A DNA stretch of 64,000 bases from Blasia pusilla (Eukaryota; Marchantiophyta; Marchantiopsida; Blasiales). Numbering within the stretch: the stretch's first letter is position 1; every line of letters begins with the position of its first letter. The position numbers and the translations under genes are program-made. Where the stretch lies: assembly GCA_050084515.1 (NCBI GenBank), contig CM114272.1, positions 11,532,001 to 11,596,000 on the forward strand, in the 5' to 3' direction. Shown one piece after another: positions 39,421 to 49,808 of this stretch. The notes below the pieces were generated by a model. The model saw only the letters and a list, made by a program, of their open reading frames with translations. It had not been told where the DNA came from and did no database searches.

Positions 39421-39809
39421 GTGCCTTAGCTCATTACCCGTTCAATTCACAAGTGCTGTGATCGAGCGACGACCAGGAGAGGTGGCGACCTCAGCAACAT
39501 TTAGCAGTGCCATTACTTGGGCTAGTGATTTGATTGAGGGACATGTCCATGCAGAGGATACTCCCGTTCTTGATATTTCTATGGAGAGAAGTGTTATGGT
39601 AGCCGCATCACTCCGTGGAGGAGAGGTGCCGCTGTGGGGCTCGGCCCGAGGAGCCGGACGATTGGCAGATGAGCATGTGCAGACCGCGTGGAGTGAGGCG
39701 TTTGCACCAGAGCATGATGGTTCTGAGGAACCCAAGGTAGCAAGGAGTGCTACGATGACACCCTTGGATACCACACCCATTGTGTGGTATATCCCGGAGG
39801 AGGGTATTT

Positions 39810-40671
39810 GAGTGTTAGATCTCTTTGGAGGGATTAGCACCGGGTTAGCTGGTGTTTTGCAGGCAGGAGTGCGAGTGCAGCAGTACCTGTAGGTAGAGAG
39901 TGATGATGTTGCGAGGCACGTCTCACTACGACATGTGGCGCAGTTACGCCTACGTTTTTCCGACTTATTATCTGCATCCGCGGTACAGTGGTGCCAGAGT
40001 TTCCTACCGAGGGATATTTCGTTGCTGGGGGCGCAGGACTTAGACCGGTTAGGCACCATCAATTTGGTCATTTCCGGTTGGCCATGTCAAGGCCAATCGA
40101 GTGCTGGACGAGGCAGCGGGTTGGCTGACACTCGGTCCAAATTGTTTTGGGAGATGTTGAGGGTCTTAAGGCAGTTGCAGGAGCACCAGTCTCGTTCTCC
40201 ACCCTACATTCTGGAGAATGTGCCGATCTTAGGAGAGTCTACGTCACAGGTGGTGACGAGTGCTCATCAAGTGCGTGCCTGGATCGGCCCAACAGTGTTC
40301 TTGGATGCGGCAAGTGTAGGTTCTAGAGCCCATTTCCCGCGTCTATGGTGGACCAACTTGATGCCCCATGCAGTGTTACAGAGGGCGTATGCGAGAGTGG
40401 AGCGCCCCTCCCATTTGTTAGTGGATTCCATTCTGGATCTAGGTCGTCACTCACAAGCAATAAGGCACGATGATCGACCACCGTTGACTGTGGTCAACAT
40501 GGTAGGCAAGCCGCGGGCAACCTTTCCCACGTTTGTGAGTTTTCCCGCTTCCTATTCATACAAGGAGGCCGGTGCTAGCTTGGTTTGGGATGACCAGGTT
40601 CAGAGGTTGGTGGAGCCCAATGCCGACGAGAGAGAGCGGGCGATGGGATTTCCCAATGGAGAGGCATCATG
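39810..40671 (+). pseudogene. DNA cytosine-5 methyltransferase domain of the gypsy element (+ copy)
   Basis: C5 methyltransferase motifs occur in canonical order. Motif I is VLDLFGGISTGLA (SAM binding). Motif IV is SGWPCQGQSSAGRGSGL with the catalytic Pro-Cys. After LFWEMLRVLRQL comes motif VI, ILENVP. Motif VIII is HFPRLWWTNL, and motif X-like sequence is NADERERAMGFPNG. The spacing and the RLWWTNL form resemble DNMT3/DRM-type enzymes more than DNMT1 or bacterial ones (inference). From 39,935 to 40,672 the frame is open; two stops lie just before (near 39,810 and 39,890). The coding sequence ends abruptly near 40,770 against an LTR, so RT, RNase H and integrase are missing from this copy. 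Confidence 0.85.
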
Positions 40672-40776
40672 ACGCCATGTCTTGGGTTAGGCGATGGACC
40701 TCAACTGCTTGACATGGATCTTCACCTTGGGAGTGGCTGAGCAGCATCAGATGAGATTGCGACAGATCATAACGGT

Positions 40777-41240
40777 TGCGTTGTCATCATACAACATACA
40801 TCGCTGACATACCATACTCACCTCCATACATAACATAGACGAGAGCATCCACAAACACAAGTGTATCACAACTAAAATCCGTGAAAGACCTACTCTCATA
40901 AAACACGTATAGAATCACATACAATCGAGCCAAACCCACTCCACGATGGGAGAATCCAGGTCGAAGCTTGCGGGAATCGCCATAGCCAAGAGCTCTACTC
41001 ACTACCAAGTCTAACTCCCAACCCAACAAGCTCAACTCAAAGAAATCACCGTTCTTTGAGTGCACTCCACACTATATCCTCCGACGTAAGAGCGGGCCCT
41101 ACTAGAAAAGTCACCCTCAAAGGAGTAACACCCAACCCTATGTATGAAACCACATCTCTATCTAGACACTACGGACCTACATAAGATACGGCCTCTACTA
41201 GCACACCATACTCTACGACATAAGCCGTATGGTCATGACA
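40777..41240 (-). mobile_element. LTR of the methyltransferase element family (nearly complete)
   Basis: It is colinear with the solo LTR at 30,237-30,711 and ends GGTCATGACA at 41,240. Its left end abuts the truncated + strand methyltransferase copy. Two bases later a second LTR of the same family starts in the same orientation. Confidence 0.8.
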
Positions 41241-41242
41241 GC

Positions 41243-41346
41243 TGTCGTGCGAATCCACATCGTCATACAACATACATCACTGACATACGATACTCACCTA
41301 CATACATAACATAGACGAGAGCATCCACAAACACAAGTGTATCAAA
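41243..41346 (-). mobile_element. Truncated second LTR, 3' end of the - strand element
   Basis: It starts TGTCGTGCGAATCC and matches the first 104 bases of the family LTR, then passes at CAAAACTCGCCCCCC into element interior. On the - strand the G-rich tract (TTAGGGGGGCGAG) precedes the LTR fragment and could be the polypurine tract. The arrangement makes 40,777-41,346 a tandem LTR pair in one orientation. Confidence 0.65.
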
Positions 41347-41521
41347 ACTCGCCCCCCTAACTGGCGGTTAGGTCCCTCTAACTCCTAGGTAGCCCTATAC
41401 ATCTACTACATGCTATAATCCGTCGTGGGTGCACGAATCAGAAGGCCGGGTGCTAGGTTGCCCCATCGTTAGTCGCACATCTGTAATCCATATCATAAAA
41501 AGATCAAGTCATCTACCCTTC

Positions 41522-41848
41522 CTAAGTACATGAAGGACAAACCCACCTTCCAGTAGGAACAACATCCATACGTGGAGTCAAATACATCATGTGCCAATCC
41601 CTAGAACACCGATCACACACCAACATACGGGCTGCGTTACCAGCAGACCCACACAACATACACCTCAAGCTAGCACGTATCATGGCTAAGCTTGGGTCAA
41701 TAGTACCATCCACATTTGGAAGATGACATGGCGCACAATTACGCACATGGTCCTTCCAAACAACTCCATCACGACACTCCAACATGAGAACTCTTGAAAC
41801 TAACACCTCGCGCACTCGTAAAATAGTGCGGCTTGCCGTCACATCCAA
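41522..41848 (-). pseudogene. PHD finger at the C-terminus of the gypsy integrase
   Basis: The segment reads C-x2-C (CMLC), C-x2-C (CDRC), DWH, then RWVCPSC, which is the Cys4-His-Cys3 layout of a PHD finger. PHD fingers commonly read histone H3 tails. Fused to an integrase, one could steer integration to particular chromatin, as chromodomains do in chromoviruses (inference). The seventh ligand, normally Cys two residues after His, is Tyr here (codon TAT; TGT expected), a single G-to-A change that should damage the fold. The frame is otherwise open and ends with a stop at 41,522-41,524. The upstream sequence (RDGVVWKDHVRNCAPCHLPN) links it to the integrase C-terminal region. Confidence 0.8.
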
Positions 41849-41866
41849 CGTTGTCGGTGCTATCTG

Positions 41867-42802
41867 CTATAAATAGACATAGTCCCCCACATGGAACCTA
41901 CAAATTGATGGTCGATAACCTCCACCCCGAATGGTTGCATACCGCAACGTATCTCTGTGTTGAGCAATGGCAAGATTCTCAAAGGTTGTTGGCATAACTC
42001 TCCGAAAGAGCTTTGCCCGCTGAGAACACACTCTCATCCACATCTCTGGGTCGTCAAGGTTCACCACCTTACTAGACTCTCGACGAATTGCTGCTGGAAA
42101 GTCTGGATCTCGGCCGTATAACAGAAAATAAGGTGAGAAGGAAGCCAAGGATGCTTGGCGACTGAACCTATACCCCATGGCTAACCATAGCAATTGACTA
42201 TCCTAGTCTCCAAGATGCCCCTTCTGTAGGCCATACTGGCGTAATGCCCTCTTCACCGTCTGAACCACATGCTCAGCCAAACCATGTGCCTTTGGATGAT
42301 CTCGAGACGTGGTCCGATGATCAATCAAGGCCTTGTCACACAAGACCTCAAACTCACCCTAAAATTTTGTACCCTGGTTGGTCAGCACTTCAGCTAGTGC
42401 ACCAAAATGACTAAGCACTCTATCAAGAAATGCATACGCCGTTCCCTCACTTGCCTTGTCAGGTAATGCCACCAACTCAATCCACTTGGTGAAGTGCTCC
42501 ACCATCACCAACACATATCAATGATGTCGTACAGTCAACGGTAACGGTCCCGCAAAGTCCACAATCCAACGGTAACCCAACTCCATAATAGGCAAGGGGT
42601 ATAACTATGGTGTAGGGGCATTGAATGATGCCCTCAACCGGTCACAAACCATACAACGTGACACCAACTGCTGCACTTGAGTATGCATGCCACCCCACCA
42701 GTACTGACCAAGGAGTAAGCTATACGTATGCTTTACTCCAAAATGTCCCAATTCCTCATGGGTTTGTCGCGCAATGCGCTCTCTCTGAGCCAAATGCGAC
42801 AC
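41867..42802 (-). pseudogene. Integrase of the gypsy methyltransferase element
   Basis: The N-terminal zinc-binding part (42,802-42,605) has the H-x-C-type residues HEELGHFGVKH followed by CMVCDR. The catalytic core follows on the same strand: WIVDFAGPLPLT supplies the first Asp. LTNQGTKF stands where LTDQGTEF is usual, so the second catalytic Asp is Asn. The Glu lies in HGLAEHVVQTVKR. The C-terminal part has FHVGDYVYL. Stops interrupt the frame (after NAPTP near 42,605, within the core, and after VYL at 41,867). Inactive as it stands. Confidence 0.8.
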
Positions 42803-43089
42803 TAGTCATACTCTACCATCCTCCCACACACGGAGAATATGTGTTCCCTCCAATCGATACCTCTTAGCACGTTGAAGAACACAGTCTCGCTCCTTGGCAC
42901 TCTACTGGTCCATAGGAACTCCAACACCAACGCATCATCATGAATATCACGCTGATCCGTACCACCATCTCCAACCTTAGGATCTGAAGGCTGGCCATCT
43001 ATCCTCTGACTAGAGTAAGATGTCATGTGGTCCTCCATACTAGAGTCCACCCTTAACCAACATAAAAAAGGCAGATGCATGCCAACCTA

Positions 43090-43564
43090 ACACCATCTCC
43101 TCATCAACCTCGCCATGCCATCTAGCCCCAGTTGCATCCTCTTGGCTAGTACATGGGTTCCTACTCAATCCATCAGCATCAAGGTTGGCAACTCCAGGTC
43201 TATGTACCACTAGGAAGTCATATTCTTGTAAGATAAGAGCCCACCGTGCAAGTTTCCCTGTAAGCTTGTCAGACTCCATCAACCACTTGAGCGGCTGGTG
43301 ATCAGTAATAAGGGTAAACTGTGTGCCAAATAAGTAACACCCAAAGTGTGTCACAGCCCACACTACTGCCAAGCACTCTCCCTCATATGAACTATAGCGC
43401 GACTCCGCTCCATTATTCGAACAACTTGCATAGGCCACCACAAACTCCATGTGCTCATCATCATGTTGTGTCAATACCGCTCCAAGTCCCAACCTACTCC
43501 AATCAGTGTGTAACTGAAATGGGCGCCCTCTGATAGGTCTCCTCAAGATAGGCGCCGCCACCAA
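43090..43564 (-). pseudogene. RNase H domain of the gypsy methyltransferase element
   Basis: An open stretch carries the Ty3/gypsy RNase H signatures: FQLHTDWSRLGLGAVLTQ (first catalytic Asp), the ESRYSSYEGECLAVVWAV block (catalytic Glu), LITDHQPLKWLM (Asp) and VHRPGVANLDADGLSR near the end. It is separated from RT by a frameshifted stretch with stops (about 43,565-43,870). Confidence 0.85.
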
Positions 43565-43689
43565 CTAGGCCTTGAGCTCCATAAAAGCTCTCTCCTGATC
43601 ATCTCCCCAGTGCCACTCCTGATCTGATTTCAGCAATTGGTTCAAAGGCTTTGCCATAGCACTAAATCCCTTCACATACCTCCGATAGT

Positions 43690-44624
43690 AGTTCGCCCAC
43701 CCATGAATGCCCGAACTCTATTCACATCTACCGGACGAGGAATAAGTGCAATAGCCTTCACCTTTGTTAGCTAAACTCCCAAACCACCTGGATAGATCAC
43801 ATGACCCAAGTACTCAACATCCTCATGGAAAAACTTACACTTTCCTGGATGCAAACGTAGACCATGAGCTTTCAACCGCTCAAACACAATCTGCAATGTA
43901 TTTGATGCTCCTCCACCGTGTTAGTGAACACCAAGATATCATCAATGTAACACCAAACAAAATCCAACCCTGCTAGGATCCTGTCCATCACTCTGTGAAA
44001 CTTGGCAGATGCATTCTTCAACCCAAAGGGTAAGAATTTCCACTGGTACAAAAAATCCTTGCCATGAGAGTTGACACCCCAAAATGCTATCTTGGCCTTG
44101 TCACTCTCTCGAATCGGCAACTGATGGTATCCTGCCCGAAGATCCAAAGTACTGAAAATCTTTGCCTGTCCCACCACATCAAAGATCTCCTCAGTTGTAG
44201 GCATGGCAAACCTATCGGCCTTGGTCTGCCGATTGATAGGACGGTAATCTCCACACATCCGCCTATCCGTGTAGTTGCCATGCACATCCTTTTTAGTAGG
44301 CATGACAATGGCTGATGCATACTCTCCATGCGACAACTCCAGTAATCCAGCCTCCAAAAGGTCCAACGTTCTACTCTGAATCAGGTCCCTCTCCATATCA
44401 CTATATCGGTAGGGACGACGGAAGATTGGCGAATCACTAGCCAAATCAATCCGTATACCGGGTCCAACCAAAGCACCCAACTCCTTCATGCTAAAGGCAA
44501 AACAACTCCTATAAGCACGTAGGAATTGTGTCAAACGTTGTTTCTCACCTCCCGTAAGCTTGGGCCCAAGTAATGGCTCCCAAGTCTCCTCCACTGGCAC
44601 ACTAGAGGGAGAGGACGACGCCAT
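43690..44624 (-). pseudogene. Reverse transcriptase of the gypsy methyltransferase element
   Basis: The frame is open from 44,624 to 43,872. It contains RMCGDYRPINRQT, FSTLDLRAGYHQLPI (first Asp), KFLPFGLKNASAKFHRVMD and WCYIDDILVF with the catalytic Asp pair. After 43,872 the frame shifts, but thumb-region sequence (LRLHPGKCKFF and EYLGHVI) is readable. The domain directly follows the methyltransferase with a single stop between them, so the two were once parts of one polyprotein. Confidence 0.88.
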
Positions 44625-44630
44625 TGGCTG

Positions 44631-45963
44631 CTATGCAACCCCCTCACAAGATGATACACCCTTAGCTACACCATCATCTGAGCAAATAACTCCTCCACCA
44701 GCATGAGCAACCAACTCCACATGCCCAGCCATTGCATCCCATTTACTCCAAGGATGCAAAATACTATTCTCCTCGCCCCCCACCGATGTCTCTACCGTCC
44801 CAGTAGCCATCGAGCTCATCACAAGGGATGAAAGACCCATAGATATAGTCCGAAGTCGACACTGCTCGGCCATACCAAGACTCAAAATCCAGGTCAAACA
44901 ATTCAAGTGCATGGCCTGACCCAACACATGACATCGTGAAGCCTCAGAAAAGGAAGCAACCGCTGTCACACCAGTAGCAAATCCCATCGCACGCTCTCTC
45001 TCATCAGCGTTAGGCTCCACCAACTGTCGCACATGAGAATCCCATACAAGCACGGCCGCGACCACCTTCTTTGTAGGCATGTGACGAGGGAAAACTCACA
45101 AATGTGGGTAGTGCCATCCTAGGCTAGCCCACACGATTCACCACTGCCATGGGTGACCGATCAATAACCCTCACCACCTGAGAAAGTCGCCCAATATCCA
45201 AGATACTATCCACTGTAAGGCAAGGATCCCGCTGCAATGCATCATATGCTCAATGTAGAACCTCCCAAAGCAACAAGTTTGTCCACCACAAGCGTGGACG
45301 ATGTGCACGCGAGCCAATTCGCGCTGCATCCAACAACACCGCTGGTCCAATCCAAGACCGCACCTCATGAACACTCACCATCATCCGGGTCCGAGTGTCA
45401 CCCAACAATGGAACATTCTCCAAAATGTAAGCTAGAGCATGTGCCTCATGAACCTGAAGATGTCGTAACACCCGTAACATCTCCCAAAACAATTGAGACC
45501 TAGGGTCGTGCAATCCCTCACCACGACCAGCACGTGTATGACCTTGACATGGCCATCCAGCAATCACCAAATCCACAGGACCAACCCTCTCAAGGTCCTA
45601 CGCCCCCAACAATGCAATGTGTGACAGCAAAGCATGCTGGTACCCACGAATAGCTGATGGCGGCAACAACTCAGAATATCTCCGCATCAATTGACCAATA
45701 TGTCGGGATGAGACTCTCTGGGCCGTCTCATCTCGCTCCACATACACGTATCTCCGCACAAGAATACCGGCCTGCAACACTACAGCCAAACCAGTGCTAA
45801 TCCCACCAAAGAGATCTAACACACAAATACCCTCCGGCGGATACTGCCATACAATGGGTGTAATATCCAAAGGGGATAACCCAACTGGACCAGAAGTAGG
45901 AGTCCTCCGTGGAGTCTCCTCTTCCTCGTGAGGTATAACAGCCTCACACCAAGCCTCTTGCAC
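44631..45963 (-). pseudogene. DNA cytosine-5 methyltransferase domain of the gypsy element (- copy)
   Basis: Motif I is LDLFGGISTGLAVVLQAG (near 45,820). Motif IV is AGWPCQGHTRAGRGEGL with the catalytic Cys. Motif VI is YILENVPLLG, motif VIII is HRPRLWWTNL, and motif X is NADERERAMGFATG. Identity with the + strand copy is spread over the whole domain, including residues outside the motifs, so both descend from one captured gene. Stops occur at 45,598 (TAG, where the + copy keeps CAG for Gln), near 45,250, and near 45,125. Both copies retain the PC and ENV motifs, which suggests the enzyme was active when the element was mobile. It sits between protease and RT. Confidence 0.88.
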
Positions 45964-46239
45964 TAGGCGATCAGCCTCCTGGCATAGTGCACATCCAATG
46001 ATGAGGATGCCACTCCTGCAAAACTGGGGACCTCCTTTACCTCCTCATGCACAAGAGAATCCATAGCAGAAAGGTTACCCTCCAAAAAGTCTCCTGGCCA
46101 AATGATTACTCCACTAAAACTAGCCACAGATACTAACACCGTTGGGGAAGATTCTCCTACTCAAGCCCCATAAATAAATCTCACAGAAACCTAGCTCATA
46201 CGTCCATCCCTAGACCACCAACTAGGTCTATAAGACACT

Positions 46240-46799
46240 GTCTTAGTCTAGTAGTCCATCTGAAAACCCATCGGGTACAATACTGCTCCTCCAATTAGTA
46301 CATCATACGACTTGGCTGATGTGACCACTGTAGGTACTCCCAACCGAGAGCTATTAGTCGCATGATCTGGTCTCAATTGTATAGAAAACTTCTCCTGTGT
46401 CATGAATTGAGATCTATCATTGGCTCCTCTAAGTGATGTTTGAATCTAGAATGGGCAAGGCTCAAGCTCTGACCTCAAAATACCCAAACCAATACATGCC
46501 GCCTTTCCCAACATCAAAGGTTGGGCACCAGAGTCTAACAAGACTCTATCTGGTCTATACACTTGTCCCGTAGGACTCACCAATTGGAATATCCCATTGC
46601 GGCTGTCCAACATACATACACCAGGTGTAAGCCTCTCACGATCAATGGCTGGCCGGGTTGGTAATGCATCCATCTTCGATGGTGCTGCATGCCAAGTAGC
46701 ACTGGTACTCAACGCTACACCTGACATAGAGGGTTGCTCCACCGCAACACCCTCATCCACCTTAGCACGTGTAGTAGTAACACTCCCACGTTCACACAA
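46240..46799 (-). pseudogene. Aspartic protease of the gypsy methyltransferase element (- copy)
   Basis: RVLLDSGAQPLMLGKA is the catalytic DSGA loop. About 60 residues on, across a stop near 46,445, SYDVLIGGAVLYPMGF is the partner strand. The order and sequence match the + strand copy at 38,741-39,420. Confidence 0.8.
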
Positions 46800-46811
46800 C
46801 GTGACTGCTAG

Positions 46812-47374
46812 CTAAAATATAGGAGCTAAGTCAACTCCTAAAGCCATCAGCTCCGTGGCTGGAAATAATGGGGATCCCAACACTGAAGTTGCCATCCGCA
46901 ATATTGCACTGGATGTTGCATCCGTGTCTACTACATGCGATGTAGATGCCTCAGTCCCCACTGTAGGCTCAATAGGCTGCGTACGAACCATGGATGGAGT
47001 CTTAAGCACCTTAGACAACAAGAATGATTGGGGAAGCCTAGCTTGCCTCCCAGCCTCACCCCTCTGTGGGTCCAACTCGACAGTAGCACCACGTGGCTCT
47101 AACGCTCGAGTGGCTCCTCTTATAACTACAGCTGATGCCTCAACTTGTGCTGCACTCGCCATATAAGAGAGATCATCCCCTCCATAAGAGGTGGAAGCCC
47201 CTACTCCCGAACCTGCTCTATGCTGGATACCAGCCATAGTAGCCAACCTCTGCTCCAACTGCTCAATCGTGGCAGCCATATCTGACTCTATCGTAGTGGT
47301 AGGGGTAGCCACCGTAGGCTCTCCAACCGCTGGTCCACCTCTACCACCTCTACCATCTCAACCTCTTGGAGCTA
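46812..47374 (-). pseudogene. Gag C-terminal part (- copy), 3' side of the insert
   Basis: A Gly/Arg-rich linker and coiled segment (ATIEQLEQRLATMAG) correspond to 38,210-38,530 of the + copy. The frame runs to the edge of the 14.3-kb insert at 47,375. The missing upstream part of the same frame is at 61,681-61,803. Confidence 0.8.
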
Positions 47375-47384
47375 CTCCACCACG
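47375..47384. repeat. Left target-site duplication of the 14.3-kb element
   Basis: CTCCACCACG here equals 61,671-61,680. With one copy and the insert ignored, the gag reading frame on the - strand continues in phase, which supports a true target duplication. Ten bases fits the 8-11 bp range of Mutator-like elements. Confidence 0.8.
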
Positions 47385-47803
47385 AGGTGCGGTAAGAGGA
47401 GAGGAAGAGAGGAAGAGAGGAAGAGAGAGAGGAAGAGAGAGAGAGGAGAGGAAACTACCTTCAACCGAAATAGATACTTTTTTTTTAAGAGAGTTTCCGT
47501 TGGGTTGAAGAGAGGAAACTTTTTGTGTGAATTTTTTTGCACTTCTTTGTTCAGTTATTAAGCAGTCCCACAGTTTTTTTTTTCTCTTCCATATTTTGGC
47601 AACCCATCTGAGTCCGACTGGTTGCAAACTGCACAAAATATACAAAATTGAAAAATCAGTGGAATCATAAGTGTGGAATCAATCACTTTTTCCATCCAAG
47701 GTCTGGAAACAATCTACCATTTGCCCTGGGCTGAATAGAGTTCAAGCTCAAAGTGAAGGTTCTTGAAAAATGAAAGTACAATCTAAAACCTCATTTTGCA
47801 TCC

Positions 47804-49300
47804 TCAAAGTGGTTTGTTTAAAATACTTCGCACTTCTTTGAGGGACAGAATTGGTTGGTGGATTCCTACTCCTACCTCCGACTCTCTTAAAACTACCAGA
47901 AACACATAGTACATGTGCTTACAAGGGAAATACCTTTTGCCACTTGTCTCTCTTTGGACAAAGTCATCACATGAACATGTGGGAAAGCTAAGATGTGCAT
48001 CACATACACCCCTGTGACACTTGAATTTACAGTGTTGTTCCTGACCCAAAATATCCTTCCTATTCCATTGCCACTCAAGACATCTTTCGTGGCGATGATC
48101 TCCATTTTTTCCTCCCGAGCTGGTGCAATCCGCTTTGCTCTCTCCACCGTTGGCCTACACATTCTGTTTCTCTTCACCCCATTTCTAGACTCAAACAGAA
48201 ATAGTGGATTGAGATCATCCACCTTCTCCGGGTACATGTTGACATCAATCTTGGGTTGAATACGAAATGCGAAGGTCTCTGTAATGCGAACATGCTCCGA
48301 ACTTCCCTCTTCTACGAGTCTAAAACCGGCACTTGTAAGATTGTCCACTTCGTCTTGAGTGCAGTTCGTACCTACGGCGATGGGCCAAATCGTGGGGGTA
48401 TTCCCCTGAGCTCCAATGGCAGCCGGATAAGACTTCCGGAAAGCGCAAGATTCATTTAGGTAGAAGAAGTTCTTCAATTGATCCCCGGTCCTTGTGAAAC
48501 GATCAAAGGTTTTGAGTCCCCAAAACTCAGGCAGTGGTTGTCCAGTCCTTATATAGTTCTTATTTAGGAAAGTGCCGCATGCTCTCCTAATGCCATCAAA
48601 TCCTGCCCTGCAGGTGGGTCCACGTCCTCGGTTGCTCCGAGATATATGCCACGGTTTTAGGTTGCAATCCACCTCCATTACCGGAATCCCATATTGTTGA
48701 ACCACCCCAGTGACAGGATGTTGCGAACTTCCAGCAACGTCGGGCTTTTGAAATAAAACATTCACTGATTTTGGAGAAGTAACTCCATCACGGATTTGGG
48801 AGCAATCCGGGGTCCTCGAATACCTGGGCGGCGTGATTTCCTCATCCAAATCAATCACCGGATTTGTTCCTCGATGTTGCCTCTTCACTTGCCTGAAGTC
48901 AAGATACTTATCTGGTCTCCACGAGTCTCGCTCCGACTGCTCTACCACCATCTGTATGGGACGTCTTGAAATGCGCCCACGAATATTCCCACCAATGTGT
49001 ACGTCTTGCTTGAGGGGAGCTCCTACTATGCACCGATTGAAGGCTTCCACATAGAGTTTCTCATCACCAGATCTCACAGCCGCCCTAACATAGAGCTCGT
49101 AGATCAAAGGCCCCCTTCCTTTTGTTATGCCTTTTGTGAGGAAGATATGGGATGCTGCAGGCTGTAGCATTGCTCTTGCTTGGTCTTGTTGGGAGCCTCC
49201 ACAAGTGAAATTCTTTGGCATGCTTGTGACGACCTCCAGGAGGAATGAACACTTTTTGCTCCACTTGTGTTGGGGCAGAGGGCATTTTCATGAATGTTCA
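47804..49300 (-). pseudogene. Transposase C-terminal part with SWIM zinc finger
   Basis: A 442-codon open frame (49,221-47,893) begins MPKNFTCGGSQQ. It has no recognised domain for most of its length and ends near IGRIFWVRNNT. In an overlapping frame (48,049-47,804) a SWIM finger reads CSCDDF, 14 intervening residues, then CKHMYYVF. This C-x-C...C-x-H form follows the DDE core in many plant Mutator-like transposases (MuDR/FAR1 type). The switch between the two frames needs an intron or a frameshift at about 48,050. The exon start near 49,300 is inferred from coding continuity upstream of the ATG. The long anonymous middle could be a fused non-transposase module. Confidence 0.6.
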
Positions 49301-49369
49301 ATCCCTGCAACGACCCCAATATGAAAAGGGAACGAAAATAGCTCAGAAGTCAAAGAAATAAGCTACTTG

Positions 49370-49700
49370 TCGGAACCAGACGGGTTGCAAGGCCGAGGCA
49401 TCCCATGAACGACTCTACGACGTGTCGGTTCCTAACGTGTTGCAACAGTTAGGAACCATCTAGCGCAACCCGTCCGATTCTGACGGGTTGCAAGTAAATT
49501 TGGCCATGCGACTTGCAACCGTACTTTTCCGACTGATTGCACACTCAGGAAACCCGTCAACCCTTCCTTTTCCGACTGGTTGCACTCTCAAGCAACCCGT
49601 CCTTTCGTCGAATTCTAACGGGTTGCAAGTAAATTTGGCCGTGCGACTTGCAACCCATCGGTTTCCGACTGGTTGAACACTCAGGAAACCTGTCGCATCT
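49370..49700. repeat. Palindromes in the transposase intron, unit 1
   Basis: Diverged copies of the palindrome lie here, the best at 49,467-49,491 and 49,651-49,675, with partial ones between. A different perfect pair, GGTTCCTAAC (49,427-49,436) and GTTAGGAACC (49,448-49,457), sits among them. All are between the donor at 49,808 and the last exon. Confidence 0.75.
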
Positions 49701-49808
49701 GACAAGTAACTTGGTCTCTTCGGTTTGAAATCCCTATAGTGCCCACGCTTCTCAACTTTAGCTGCAACTCTTCAAACAATTTTCAGCTAGACAAATTAGT
49801 GAACTCAC

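Noticed and set aside
47395-47455. Clean terminal inverted repeats of the 14.3-kb element
   Set aside because: The GAGGAA-rich left end and CTCTTCC-rich right end are complementary in composition, but do not align as a single unambiguous inverted repeat; only the target duplication was accepted as boundary evidence.
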